Source: Longimicrobiales bacterium
GTDB taxonomy: Bacteria; Gemmatimonadota; Gemmatimonadetes; Longimicrobiales; Gaopeijiaceae
Direction: 5' to 3'
Assembly: GCA_028278645.1 (NCBI GenBank)
Contig: JANQDZ010000061.1
Location: 1 to 34,603 of the forward strand
DNA: 34,603 nt
Under the pieces are notes generated by a model, which saw only the letters and a program-made list of their open reading frames with translations, was not told the DNA's origin and did no database searches. This document shows, piece after piece, positions 24,404-32,197 of the stretch (the stretch's first letter is position 1; each line of letters starts with the position of its first letter). The position numbers and the translations under genes are program-made.

Positions 24404-25936
24404 TTACTCTTCGGTACGGAGTACCGGGAATAGGATCACGTCCCGGATGGATGCTTGGTCGGTGAGGAGCATGGCCAGGCGGTCTAATCCCATCCCCACC
24501 CCGCCGGTGGGTGGAAGGCCGAATTCCAGAGCCCGGATGTAGTCCTCGTCGACTTGATGGGCCTCATCGTCCCCCCTGGCTCTCAGGCCGGTGTGCTCTT
24601 CGAACCGAGCTCTTTGGTCGATGGGATCGTTCAGCTCCGAGAAAGCGTTGGCCATCTCCTGTCCGGCCACGAACAGCTCGAACCTCTCAGTCAGGTCTTC
24701 CTTGTCACGGTGTGCCTTCGCCAACGGGCTGAGCTCCCGTGGGTAGTCCAGGACAAAGGTCGGCTGTTGGAGGTTCACTTGGACCAGCGCTTCGAAGAGC
24801 CTGTCCAGGAGCTTGCCCCTTCCGGCGCCCTCTAATTCCGGTAGCCGGAGCCGCTCGGCCCGGTCTCTCAGATCCTCTTCTTCCAACTCCATTGGGTTTG
24901 TACCCATGGACTCGGCCAATGCTTCCACCAGGCTGATCCGTTTGAACGGCGGCTCGAACGAGATCTCCACGCCCTGGTAGGTAACGGTCCGGGAGCCCAG
25001 GACACGGTCAGCCACGTGGACCATGAGGCGCTCGACCTGATCCATCATGTCGTGGTAGTCGGCGAAGGCCTGGTAGAACTCCAGCATCGTGAACTCTGGA
25101 TTGTGAAACCGTGAAAGGCCCTCGTTTCGGAAGTCCTTCGCGATTTCATATACCCGGTCGAATCCACCGACAATGAGCCGTTTCAGGTAGAGTTCATCGG
25201 CGATCCTCAAGTACATCCTTCGGTCCAGCGCATTGTGCTTGGTCACAAAAGGCCGGGCCGTAGCTCCACCGTAGATGGGCTGGAGGGCCGGCGTCTCGAC
25301 CTCCAGGAACCCCTCTCCGTCCATGAACTCACGGACGGCCGCTACCATCCTGCTCCGGGCCCGAAACACCTCCCGAACCTCGGGATGGACCGCAAGGTCT
25401 GCGTACCTCTGCCGGTAGCGGGCCTCGATGTCGGCAAACCCGCTATGAACGATCTGCTCTCCTGTCTCCGGGTCTTCCTCGGTCTTTCCGAAGGGCAAGG
25501 GACGAAGCGATTTGGCAAGAAACTCCCACGTTACCGCCCGAACGGTCACCTCACCCGTACGAGTTCTGAACAGGGGCCCCTCCACACCGACCCAGTCACC
25601 CAGATCGACGAGCTCGAGAATTGTCTCGAAGGCTTCCTCACCCAAAGCGTCCTTTCGGAAATAGACCTGGATGGACCCTGATTCGTCCTCCAGGTGCCCA
25701 AATGCGGTCTTTCCGTGTCCCCTGAAGCTCTTCAGACGCCCAGCAACTTTCACCGAGGTCCCAAAGCCCTCTTCGTCTAAGGACCCCTTTTCCTCCTCGA
25801 CCTGATAGATCCCGATGGCTGCCTGTGCCATGTGGGTCCGGGAATAGCTGTAGGCGAAGGGTTGTATCCCTCGTTCCTTCAGGAGGTCGAGCTTCTCCCT
25901 CCGGACCGTCATTACCTGGTTGAGTTCTTCGGTCAT
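24404..25936 (-). CDS. lysS: lysine--tRNA ligase (class II)
   Basis: LysRS charges tRNA-Lys. The 510 residues have an OB-fold anticodon-binding domain (about 60-170, [32 protein letters not shown]) and a class II catalytic core: [19 protein letters not shown] with motif 1, motif 2 at [20 protein letters not shown], and motif 3 at [15 protein letters not shown]. The lysine-specific wording around [41 protein letters not shown] is intact. Length is normal. It starts 19 bases after the prfB stop, so both are very likely in one transcript, matching the prfB-lysS order seen in many bacteria, including E. coli. Confidence 0.98.
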   Translation of the reverse strand: MTEELNQVMTVRREKLDLLKERGIQPFAYSYSRTHMAQAAIGIYQVEEEKGSLDEEGFGTSVKVAGRLKSFRGHGKTAFGHLEDESGSIQVYFRKDALGEEAFETILELVDLGDWVGVEGPLFRTRTGEVTVRAVTWEFLAKSLRPLPFGKTEEDPETGEQIVHSGFADIEARYRQRYADLAVHPEVREVFRARSRMVAAVREFMDGEGFLEVETPALQPIYGGATARPFVTKHNALDRRMYLRIADELYLKRLIVGGFDRVYEIAKDFRNEGLSRFHNPEFTMLEFYQAFADYHDMMDQVERLMVHVADRVLGSRTVTYQGVEISFEPPFKRISLVEALAESMGTNPMELEEEDLRDRAERLRLPELEGAGRGKLLDRLFEALVQVNLQQPTFVLDYPRELSPLAKAHRDKEDLTERFELFVAGQEMANAFSELNDPIDQRARFEEHTGLRARGDDEAHQVDEDYIRALEFGLPPTGGVGMGLDRLAMLLTDQASIRDVILFPVLRTEE

Positions 25937-25955
25937 GCTGCCGCCGTCGCTTCCG

Positions 25956-27066
25956 TCACTCGGTAGTTGTGGCTCCGAAGGCCTTTAGATAAGCCTCGAT
26001 GAACGAGTCGAGTTTCCCATCCATCACCCCGTGAACGTCCCCCACCTTCATCTCGGTACGGTGGTCGTTGACCATGGTGTAGGGGGCAAAAACGTAGGAC
26101 CGGATCTGATTGCCCCACCCGATGTCGGTCTTGGTTGCCTCCAAGGCTTCCTTCTCCTGCTCCTTCTCCCGCATCGCGTGTTCGTAGAGGGCGGCCCGGA
26201 GCATCTTCATGGCTGTGCTGCGGTTCTTGTGCTGGGACCGCTCCTGCTGGCATGCCACCACGATCCCGGTCGGTTCGTGCGTGATCCGGACAGCGGAATC
26301 GGTCTTGTTCACATGCTGGCCTCCGGCCCCCGAAGCCCGATAGGTGTCGATTCGGAGGTCGGCTTCTTCCACCTCGACTTCGATGTCCTCGTCGACTTCC
26401 GGGTAGACGAACACCGACGCGAAGGAAGTGTGCCGCCTCGACTGTGAGTCGAAAGGCGAGATCCGGACCAGTCTATGAACGCCCTTCTCCGCTTTTAGGT
26501 ACCCGTAGACGTGGTCGCCCTTGATCTCCAAGCTGGCGCTTTTTATTCCAGCTTCTTCGGCGGGTTGGAGGTCCAGAATTGTCACCGAAAACCCTCGCCG
26601 CTCGGCCCAGCGTGTGTACATCCTGAGGAGCATCTCGGCCCAGTCCTGGGATTCGAGACCACCAGCGCCAGGGTGGACCGTGAGGATTGCGTTCCGGTGG
26701 TCGTCGTCCCCCTGGAGCATCGTCTGGAACTCGAGTTCCTCCACGAGACCGTTGACCCTCTTCAGTTCCTGGACCCACTCGGTTTCCAACTCGTCGTCCG
26801 GTTCGACCTCGAGGAGTTCAGCCATCTCCGCCAGCTCATCCGCCTGGTCCGCCACTGCTTTCCAGGGCTCGACCCAGGCCTTCAGTTTGTTGGCTTTTTC
26901 GATGGTGCTGCGAGCGTTGTCTTGGTTGTCCCAGAAGGTCGGAGAGGCCATGGCTTCCTCCAGTTCCTGGAGTTCGGCCTCCCTATTGGAGATGTCAAAG
27001 ATACCCCCGGAGCTCGGAGATTCTGGCGTGGATCGCAGACAGCTTTTCCAACAACTCGTTGGTCAT
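25956..27066 (-). CDS. prfB: peptide chain release factor 2, with programmed +1 frameshift
   Basis: RF2 ends translation at UGA and UAA. The gene is read in two frames. An ATG at 27066 opens 23 codons (MTNELLEKLSAIHARISELR, then GYL) that end at an in-frame TGA (26995-26997). The site CGGGGGTATCTTTGAC carries the upstream Shine-Dalgarno-like GGGGG and the slippery CTT-TGA-C, as in E. coli. Skipping one base (26997) continues as DISNREAELQELEEAMASPTFWDNQ to the stop at 25956, giving 369 residues. The codon-recognition tripeptide SPF (about 203-205) and the catalytic GGQ (about 248-250) confirm RF2. No clear ribosome site precedes the ATG. A promoter and hairpin lie upstream; lysS follows. Confidence 0.97.
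26994..27009 (-). promoter_or_regulatory. prfB: prfB +1 programmed frameshift site
   Basis: The minus-strand sequence CGGGGGTATCTTTGAC combines an internal Shine-Dalgarno-like G-run, the Leu slippery codon CTT (26998-27000), a UGA stop (26995-26997) and C as the next base, the weakest termination context. Low RF2 slows reading of UGA and lets the ribosome shift to +1, so RF2 regulates its own synthesis. Confidence 0.96.
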
Positions 27067-27108
27067 TAATTGGGCCCGGGTGGTGGATGACGCGGGAAAC
27101 ATATACAA

Positions 27109-27136
27109 GAGGGGCCGCCCCGGCAGGCGACCCCTC
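27109..27136 (-). terminator. GC-rich hairpin in the prfB leader, terminator-like
   Basis: Arms GAGGGGTCGCC and GGCGGCCCCTC form 11 pairs (one G-U) around a 6-base loop. On the minus strand the stem is followed by TTGTATATGTTT, which is only partly U-rich. It lies between the promoter at 27151-27179 and the prfB ATG at 27066. It could end the zinc-ribbon gene transcript, act as an attenuator, or stabilise the leader. Confidence 0.5.
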
Positions 27137-27150
27137 CCAAATCTTCGGAA

Positions 27151-27179
27151 AATATACCCTCGGTTTCGGTGCTCATCAA
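27151..27179 (-). promoter_or_regulatory. sigma70-type promoter upstream of prfB
   Basis: On the minus strand TTGATG (27174-27179) and TATATT (27151-27156) are exactly 17 bases apart. This is the best promoter match in the 180-base gap before prfB and predicts a start near 27144, with a leader of about 78 bases that contains the hairpin. Confidence 0.65.
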
Positions 27180-27197
27180 CCGGGGAAACGCCTGTGC

Positions 27198-27226
27198 CCC
27201 CGGAACTTGAGTGGTTTCTTCCGGGG
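27198..27226 (-). repeat. inverted repeat downstream of the zinc-ribbon gene
   Basis: CCCCGGAA pairs with TTCCGGGG over 8 bases around a 13-base loop, 21 bases after the stop codon of the zinc-ribbon gene. There is no U-tract after it on the minus strand, so a terminator role is doubtful; it may protect the mRNA 3' end. Confidence 0.35.
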
Positions 27227-27246
27227 TCCGGACGCCGATGGAATGG

Positions 27247-27945
27247 TCAGAAGATCTTGTCCCCCTTTGCCAGGATCTCATTCAGGGCGTCATTGAAGAA
27301 GCTCGTGCTGTTCGCGACCTCATCCCCGACCTGTTCCACGTACTCGTTCCAGGACTTCTGGATTTCCTCCTCGAACTCCTCTTTCACACGTCCGGACTCG
27401 GTAGCGTCCTGATGCCGGTCGGGATTGTAGAGGATGATGTCAGACACCAGGACTCTGGCGAGCCGTTTCGCTTTGTCCATTGGGTCCCGTTTCCCGAACG
27501 AGGGAATCTCCGGAGGAACCTCTTCCAAGGCCTCTTCGACCTGGGCTACGGCTCCGGAAAGGGCATCGCTCATCTCCCCGAAATCCTCTTCCGGTTCTTC
27601 GTCTTTTTCCTCAGGGATTTCCGGTTCCGGGATGGCCGGTTCGTGGGTTTCCGGCTCCGGCGGACTTTCTGGTTCCATCGGAGCATCGGGCTCGGCTTCG
27701 ACTTCCTCCTCGAAACCGGCCTCAGGTTCGGCGCCAACTTCCTCTTCGACCTCGGGTTCCGGAGGCTGGGCCGGCTCTTCAGGCACCACGACCGTGGGCT
27801 CCGGAGGGGCCATCGCTTCCGGTTCCGGCTCGGCGATGAAGAACACTTCGCCACACTTGCTGCAGCGGGTGTTGATTCCGCCGGAAGGGATCTTCTTGGG
27901 ATCGACTGGGAAGATGGTCGTACAGCCTGGGCACTCGACGATCAT
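27247..27945 (-). CDS. MJ0042-type zinc-ribbon protein with acidic linker and conserved C-terminal domain
   Basis: The 232-residue protein starts with a zinc ribbon (ECPGCTTIFPVDPKKI and NTRCSKCGEVF, two CxxC pairs, residues 1-37) of the MJ0042 type. Residues about 38-125 are a disordered acidic stretch of Pro-Glu-Pro repeats. The C-terminal 105 residues are folded-looking and helical (MDKAKRLARVLVSDIILYNP, DRHQDATESGRVKEEFEEEI, QKSWNEYVEQVGDEVANSTS). The product is soluble, with no membrane segment. I do not recognise a function; similar ribbon-linker-domain proteins appear in Gemmatimonadota and myxobacteria. It follows the GGDEF gene after 55 bases, and a hairpin and the prfB promoter come after it. 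Possible roles in regulation or polarity are speculation. Confidence 0.85.
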   Translation of the reverse strand: MIVECPGCTTIFPVDPKKIPSGGINTRCSKCGEVFFIAEPEPEAMAPPEPTVVVPEEPAQPPEPEVEEEVGAEPEAGFEEEVEAEPDAPMEPESPPEPETHEPAIPEPEIPEEKDEEPEEDFGEMSDALSGAVAQVEEALEEVPPEIPSFGKRDPMDKAKRLARVLVSDIILYNPDRHQDATESGRVKEEFEEEIQKSWNEYVEQVGDEVANSTSFFNDALNEILAKGDKIF

Positions 27946-28000
27946 GGCTTTAATTCGCTAAGGGTGAGGTGTACGGTTCCGGTCTATGGGGCGGTGAGGA

Positions 28001-29017
28001 CTAGTCGGAACGTCTCGCCGCCACTTTGATGTCCTGGGCCCTGTTTTGAGGCGCGTTTTTTGGCTTGGTTCCTGTCAGTCCCCGGCGGTCTACAACGTAT
28101 ACAGATCCTGGGAGGGTCTTTGCATAGAGTTTCATTTCAGCCGCCAATTCGCTGACCTGGGCGGTATGGGAGAAACTCTGCGTGAGGTTCGTGACCACGC
28201 CGATCGAAAGAGTCATTAGTGGGATGCGGTGGACCGTGCCTCGTCGGTCCTTCCCAAGAAAGTACCCTGCTTTCCGATCTTCCTCGGTATACTGGTATGG
28301 AATCAGCTCATCGAACAGTTGGATCACTTCGTCACAACAAGCCTCAAGTCGGTCCAGGGGGACGTTGAAGATGAAATCGTCGCCCCCGATATGCCCGACG
28401 AACCCACCGGGGGCCAAAGACCTCACCACATCCCGGAGAATCCGGGAGGTGAGGTAGATGACCGAATCCCCGATGTTGTAGCCGTACCGGTCGTTGAATT
28501 CCTTGAAGTGATCGAGATCGGCATAACAAACCGCAAAGGGGTCGCCAGCCGTCATTCGCTCGGAGAAGTCCCTTTCGATTTGGGCGGTTCCCGGGAGTCG
28601 CGTGGTAGGGTGGACATTTACGTCCCTGCTGGCCCTCCGAAGGACCAATTCGAGTCGGAGAGATCGCTCTTCCTCCGAGACGAGATCGCTCACCACCTCG
28701 TCTGCCCCTGCTTGAAGGCCGGCGGCAGCCAACTCGCCCGGAGTTTCGCCACGGGTGGAAACCAGGACCACGGTCGGAACGATGGAGGTGAACGCGTCTG
28801 CCTTCACGGCCGAGCAGAGTTCAAGCACCAACTCCGGAGAATCGGAAGCGTCGAGAACGAGACAGGCTGGGAAAGACCTGTTGAGAAGGGCAAGAACGTC
28901 CTCTCGGGTATCGGCTAAGAGCAATTCCAGCCCGTGGGCTTCCCCGAACCGATGGATCAGAGCAGGTGGGTTTCGCCTCCCCGCCGCGAAATAGACCAGA
29001 GTGTTCCCTGAAGCCAT
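28001..29017 (-). CDS. receiver-like plus GGDEF-domain protein (divergent GGDDF)
   Basis: Residues 1-125 resemble a response-regulator receiver (ACLVLDASDSPELVLELCSA with Asp56 in the phosphoacceptor place, then PTVVLVSTRG), but the acidic pair normally after strand 1 is missing (LVYFAAGRR). Residues about 135-310 form a GGDEF domain with the substrate-binding signature CYADLDHFKEFNDRYGYNIGD and the active-site loop HIGGDDF (211-215), where the usual second acidic residue Glu is Asp. No RxxD inhibitory site is visible before the loop. It could be a weak diguanylate cyclase or a c-di-GMP/GTP sensor. The ATG has GGAGGAG just upstream. It lies 61 bases after rnr. The C-terminal tail is basic and probably disordered. 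Confidence 0.88.
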   Translation of the reverse strand: MASGNTLVYFAAGRRNPPALIHRFGEAHGLELLLADTREDVLALLNRSFPACLVLDASDSPELVLELCSAVKADAFTSIVPTVVLVSTRGETPGELAAAGLQAGADEVVSDLVSEEERSLRLELVLRRASRDVNVHPTTRLPGTAQIERDFSERMTAGDPFAVCYADLDHFKEFNDRYGYNIGDSVIYLTSRILRDVVRSLAPGGFVGHIGGDDFIFNVPLDRLEACCDEVIQLFDELIPYQYTEEDRKAGYFLGKDRRGTVHRIPLMTLSIGVVTNLTQSFSHTAQVSELAAEMKLYAKTLPGSVYVVDRRGLTGTKPKNAPQNRAQDIKVAARRSD

Positions 29018-29078
29018 ACTCCTCCGAAGGTCAGCGAGTGACTGGAATATTCACGTTAAACCTATTCGAGGCGGGGTG

Positions 29079-31205
29079 TCAAACCTCGTATTCGAGGGGC
29101 TCGGGGGCGAGTACGAAGTCGATCTTCCGCTCCAGTCGGTTCACCCTGCTCACCTGCACACGGAGGGGGTCGCCGAGGCGGAAACGGCGTCCGGTTCTCT
29201 CGCCCACCAGGGAGTACTCCTCTTCTCGAAGGAGGTAGTAGTCGTCCATGAGGGAATTGACGTGAACGAGGCCCTCTACGAAGTATTCGTCCAAGAGCAC
29301 AAAAAAGCCGAAGGCCGTGACCCCGCTCACAGTTCCGGTGAAGTCCTCCCCGATGTGTCGGTCCATGAACTCGGCCTTCTTTAGCGCGACGCTGTCTCGC
29401 TCGGCATCGGCTGCCAGTTCTTCCCTGAGCGACGAGCGCTCGGAGGCTTGAGCCAAAGCGTCGCCACCCCAGGATTCGGGGACGGGCTCTCCTCGAACGA
29501 GGGCCCTGATCACGACTCGGTGGAGGATTAGGTCGGGGTACCGGCGTATTGGAGAGGTGAAGTGTGCATAGGTCTCTGCACCCAACCCGAAGTGTCCCAG
29601 ATTTGTTGGTTGGTACCGGGCTCTGGCCATTGACCTGAGGATCACGGTGGAGACCAATGCGGCCTCCGGTCGCCCTTCCGCTCTATTCAGAACCTGCTGG
29701 AGGTCTTTTGCCCTAACGCCTTTTTTTCCAATGGGATGGCCGATCGTGTCAAGGAAGCGTCGGAGCTCCTCAAGCCGATCAGCGGCCGGGGGCTCATGGA
29801 TCCGGTATGGGATTGGAAGCTTCTTTCTGGCGGCTTCCCTGGCTACGGTTTCGTTGGCCAACAGCATGAAATCTTCAATGAGTCGATGGCTCTCCAACTG
29901 CGTCACTTTCTGGATATCTACCGGCGCCCCTTCAGGCCCGAGGATCACTCGAGCTTCGGGCAGGTCGAAGTCCAGGGATCCCCGTGCGACCCGCCTCTCT
30001 CGAAGGGATCGAGCCAGCTCGGCCAAGATCGCCAGGTCGCCATCGGTTCGCTCGTCGATATGGCCTTGCCCCGAGAGAACGTCCTGGACCTGATCATAGT
30101 CCAGTCTACGCCGGCTCCTGATCCGGGTTTGCTCGAACCGATGGGCCCGTACGCCACCGTTGGAGTCGAGGACCACAAAGAGCGACACCGCGGCTCGATC
30201 GACCTCGGGGCGTAGAGAGCAGAGATCGGATGAGAGGACATGGGGCAGCATGGGAACCACCCGGTCCACCAGATACACCGATGTGCCTCGCCGTAGGGCT
30301 TCTAGATCGAGGGGGCTTCCCTTCTCCACGTAATGGGAGACGTCGGCGATGTGGATGCCCACCTCCCAGGTTCCATCGGGCCGAGATTCGATGGACAGAG
30401 CGTCGTCATGGTCTTTTGCGTCGGAGGGATCGATCGTGAAGACATGGAGGGCCGTCCGGTCCACCCGGTCGTCACCCCATCCTTCACCGCTACGTTTTTC
30501 CACCACCTTTTGGGCGGCCCTCTCGACCTCGTCAGGGAATTCCAGTTCCAGGCCGTAGCCGAAGAGGATCGAAAGGACGTCGACCCCGGGTTCGGAGACG
30601 GGTCCCAACACCCGCTCGATCGATCCCATGGGATTGAGTTTCCTGTCCCCATAAGCGGAAATGCGGACCACGACCACGTCGCCGGATCGGGCTTCGGCCT
30701 CTTCCCCTGCCGGGATCAGGACGTCTCGGAAGAGACGGTCGTTCAACGGGCTCACATACCCGAATCGGCGGGCTACGCGGAACGTGCCCACCACGGTTGG
30801 GTGAGCCCGGTTCAGGACCTTGATGATCCTTCCCTTGGGGTTTCCGCCTTTTTGCCTTCCCTCAACCCTCGCGACGACCTGATCCCCGTCCATGGCCGAA
30901 TCCAATAGGGACCCGGGAACGTATACGTCCTTTCCCCCATCCTCCCGGACCACAAAGCCGTCCCCATCACGGGTGACCTGAAGGGTGCCAACCGTGAGGT
31001 TGATCTTCTCGGGGATGGCGTATCGTTGACCCTTTACACGGTATATCCTGCCCGCCCGTTCCAGCTCGCGCAGGAGGTTTCGGAACCCTCGGTAGCCCTC
31101 AGCGGGGACTTCCAGCGCCTTGGCCAGTTCCTTCGCTTTCAGAGGGCCTTTCCTGGACCGTTTTAGTGTATGGAGGATCTTCCGTTCAAGTTGGTCAGTG
31201 GCCAT
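29079..31205 (-). CDS. rnr: ribonuclease R
   Basis: RNase R is a processive 3'-5' exoribonuclease that degrades structured RNA. The product has an N-terminal helix-turn-helix (about residues 1-65, LERKILHTLKRSRKGPLKAKELA), two cold-shock OB domains, the RNB catalytic domain (HVFTIDPSDAKDHDDALSIE with the metal-binding Asp cluster, and GHFGLGAETYAHFTSPIRRYPDLILHR) and a C-terminal S1 domain (FTGTVSGVTAFGFFVLLDEYFVEGLVHVNSL). It lacks the Lys-rich tail of the E. coli enzyme. The ATG at 31205 (708 residues) overlaps the upstream gene by 11 bases; an in-frame start at 31232 would add nine residues. Neither has a strong ribosome site. Confidence 0.96.
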   Translation of the reverse strand: MATDQLERKILHTLKRSRKGPLKAKELAKALEVPAEGYRGFRNLLRELERAGRIYRVKGQRYAIPEKINLTVGTLQVTRDGDGFVVREDGGKDVYVPGSLLDSAMDGDQVVARVEGRQKGGNPKGRIIKVLNRAHPTVVGTFRVARRFGYVSPLNDRLFRDVLIPAGEEAEARSGDVVVVRISAYGDRKLNPMGSIERVLGPVSEPGVDVLSILFGYGLELEFPDEVERAAQKVVEKRSGEGWGDDRVDRTALHVFTIDPSDAKDHDDALSIESRPDGTWEVGIHIADVSHYVEKGSPLDLEALRRGTSVYLVDRVVPMLPHVLSSDLCSLRPEVDRAAVSLFVVLDSNGGVRAHRFEQTRIRSRRRLDYDQVQDVLSGQGHIDERTDGDLAILAELARSLRERRVARGSLDFDLPEARVILGPEGAPVDIQKVTQLESHRLIEDFMLLANETVAREAARKKLPIPYRIHEPPAADRLEELRRFLDTIGHPIGKKGVRAKDLQQVLNRAEGRPEAALVSTVILRSMARARYQPTNLGHFGLGAETYAHFTSPIRRYPDLILHRVVIRALVRGEPVPESWGGDALAQASERSSLREELAADAERDSVALKKAEFMDRHIGEDFTGTVSGVTAFGFFVLLDEYFVEGLVHVNSLMDDYYLLREEEYSLVGERTGRRFRLGDPLRVQVSRVNRLERKIDFVLAPEPLEYEV

Positions 31206-32196
31206 GGGAGAAGGGGCTCGGAAGGCGGACATGAAGGGCTAGGCTCTGGCGGTTGTACGGGCCGGGGAGAAGCAGGAGCTCCAGGCTCGGCTCGGTCTCC
31301 CCCGCGATGCCCAGTCTTCCTGAAACGAGGGCATCCACGGCCGCCAGGAGGTGGTTCGCAAGGATCATTCCAATCATCCTGGTGGAACTGCGCAGGGCCT
31401 CATCCGCCTCCTGGATCAAGGCCGCGTACTCCTCCTGGAGAAGGGCGTTGGCCCCCCAGTCCCAGGCGAGCTCGGGGGCGTAGGCCCGAGACAGATAGTA
31501 GCTGAATGCCCGTTGATAGGGTTCGGATCCAACGTCTACGGGGGTTTCGAGATCGCCGGGAAGATAAATCTCTCGGGCCAGGACCCACATGGATCCGTTA
31601 AAGGTCGTCGGATCTTCCTCGGGCTGGACCCCCGGGGCCAGGGGATCGGAATCGAACGCTCCGGACGATTGGAATTTGGTCATGGATTCGTAGTACTCCC
31701 AGCCGGCATCGGTTCTGGGCCCTGTGCTGACTCTTCGGGCGACGAACCAGGCCAGGTCCTTGTACTGATCCTCCAGCTTGTGCCCCTCCCGACGCCAGTC
31801 CAGGAGCTGGATCCAAGCCCAGGCCTCGATGGCGACGTACGCCGGCCAGCGGTCCTGCCCCAGATACCATTGGCCTGCCCCTGGCAGGATGGCGGAAAAA
31901 AGGAAGGCTCTTCCGGGCGTAGGGGCCCGATCCACGGCTGATTGTCCTAGGGTCGGGGGGGGATCTCCCGGATTGAACGTCCGGCAGAGTTCCCCGCTGG
32001 GGGCTATGAAGTACCTCTGCCGGCCCTCCACCTCCCCCCCCCGGCCCTGGTCACGGCGAAGCACGTCAGATCGTGCGTCCAGAAGAGGTAGTGGCTTCAA
32101 ACAGCCGGCGTCGGAGATCTGCCCAAGAGCCGGACGGCCAGAGCCCGAGGCCAGAAGGCCCCAGGTGAACACCAGGGCTAGGACCGACCATCGCAT
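31195..32196 (-). CDS. exported protein of unknown function (DUF5683-like segment)
   Basis: The 333-residue product has a signal peptide (MRWSVLALVFTWGLLASGSGRPALG) and then a Cys- and Pro-containing stretch. In the middle, FLFSAILPGAGQWYLGQDRWPAYVAIEAWAWIQLLDW resembles the PGaGQ-Y-G motif seen at the membrane-facing start of DUF5683-type proteins. Later residues are helical (YQRAFSYYLSRAYAPELAWDWGANALLQEEYAALIQEADEAL), ending in a hydrophobic stretch (MIGMILANHLLAAVDALVSG) and strands (SLELLLLPGPYNRQSLALHV). It follows the PorV-like gene after one base and overlaps rnr, so it belongs to the same transcript. An envelope role is likely; no specific function can be given. Confidence 0.82.
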   Translation of the reverse strand: MRWSVLALVFTWGLLASGSGRPALGQISDAGCLKPLPLLDARSDVLRRDQGRGGEVEGRQRYFIAPSGELCRTFNPGDPPPTLGQSAVDRAPTPGRAFLFSAILPGAGQWYLGQDRWPAYVAIEAWAWIQLLDWRREGHKLEDQYKDLAWFVARRVSTGPRTDAGWEYYESMTKFQSSGAFDSDPLAPGVQPEEDPTTFNGSMWVLAREIYLPGDLETPVDVGSEPYQRAFSYYLSRAYAPELAWDWGANALLQEEYAALIQEADEALRSSTRMIGMILANHLLAAVDALVSGRLGIAGETEPSLELLLLPGPYNRQSLALHVRLPSPFSHGH

Positions 32197-32197
32197 G

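Noticed and set aside
23401-24465. Plus-strand open frame of 354 codons opposite lolC/E
   Set aside because: Antisense to a well-supported permease; the His/Gly/Asp-rich translation lacks hydrophobic core or motifs. The same applies to frames at 21103-22095, 11927-12763 and 27211-28029.
26952-27066. Apparent N-terminal truncation of prfB
   Set aside because: The missing part is present in another frame and is joined by the known programmed frameshift, so the gene is intact.
27600-27830. Repetitive GGTTCCGG/CTCGGG-like stretch, considered as a DNA repeat or CRISPR-like array
   Set aside because: It is explained by codons for the Pro-Glu linker of the zinc-ribbon protein; there are no regular spacers.
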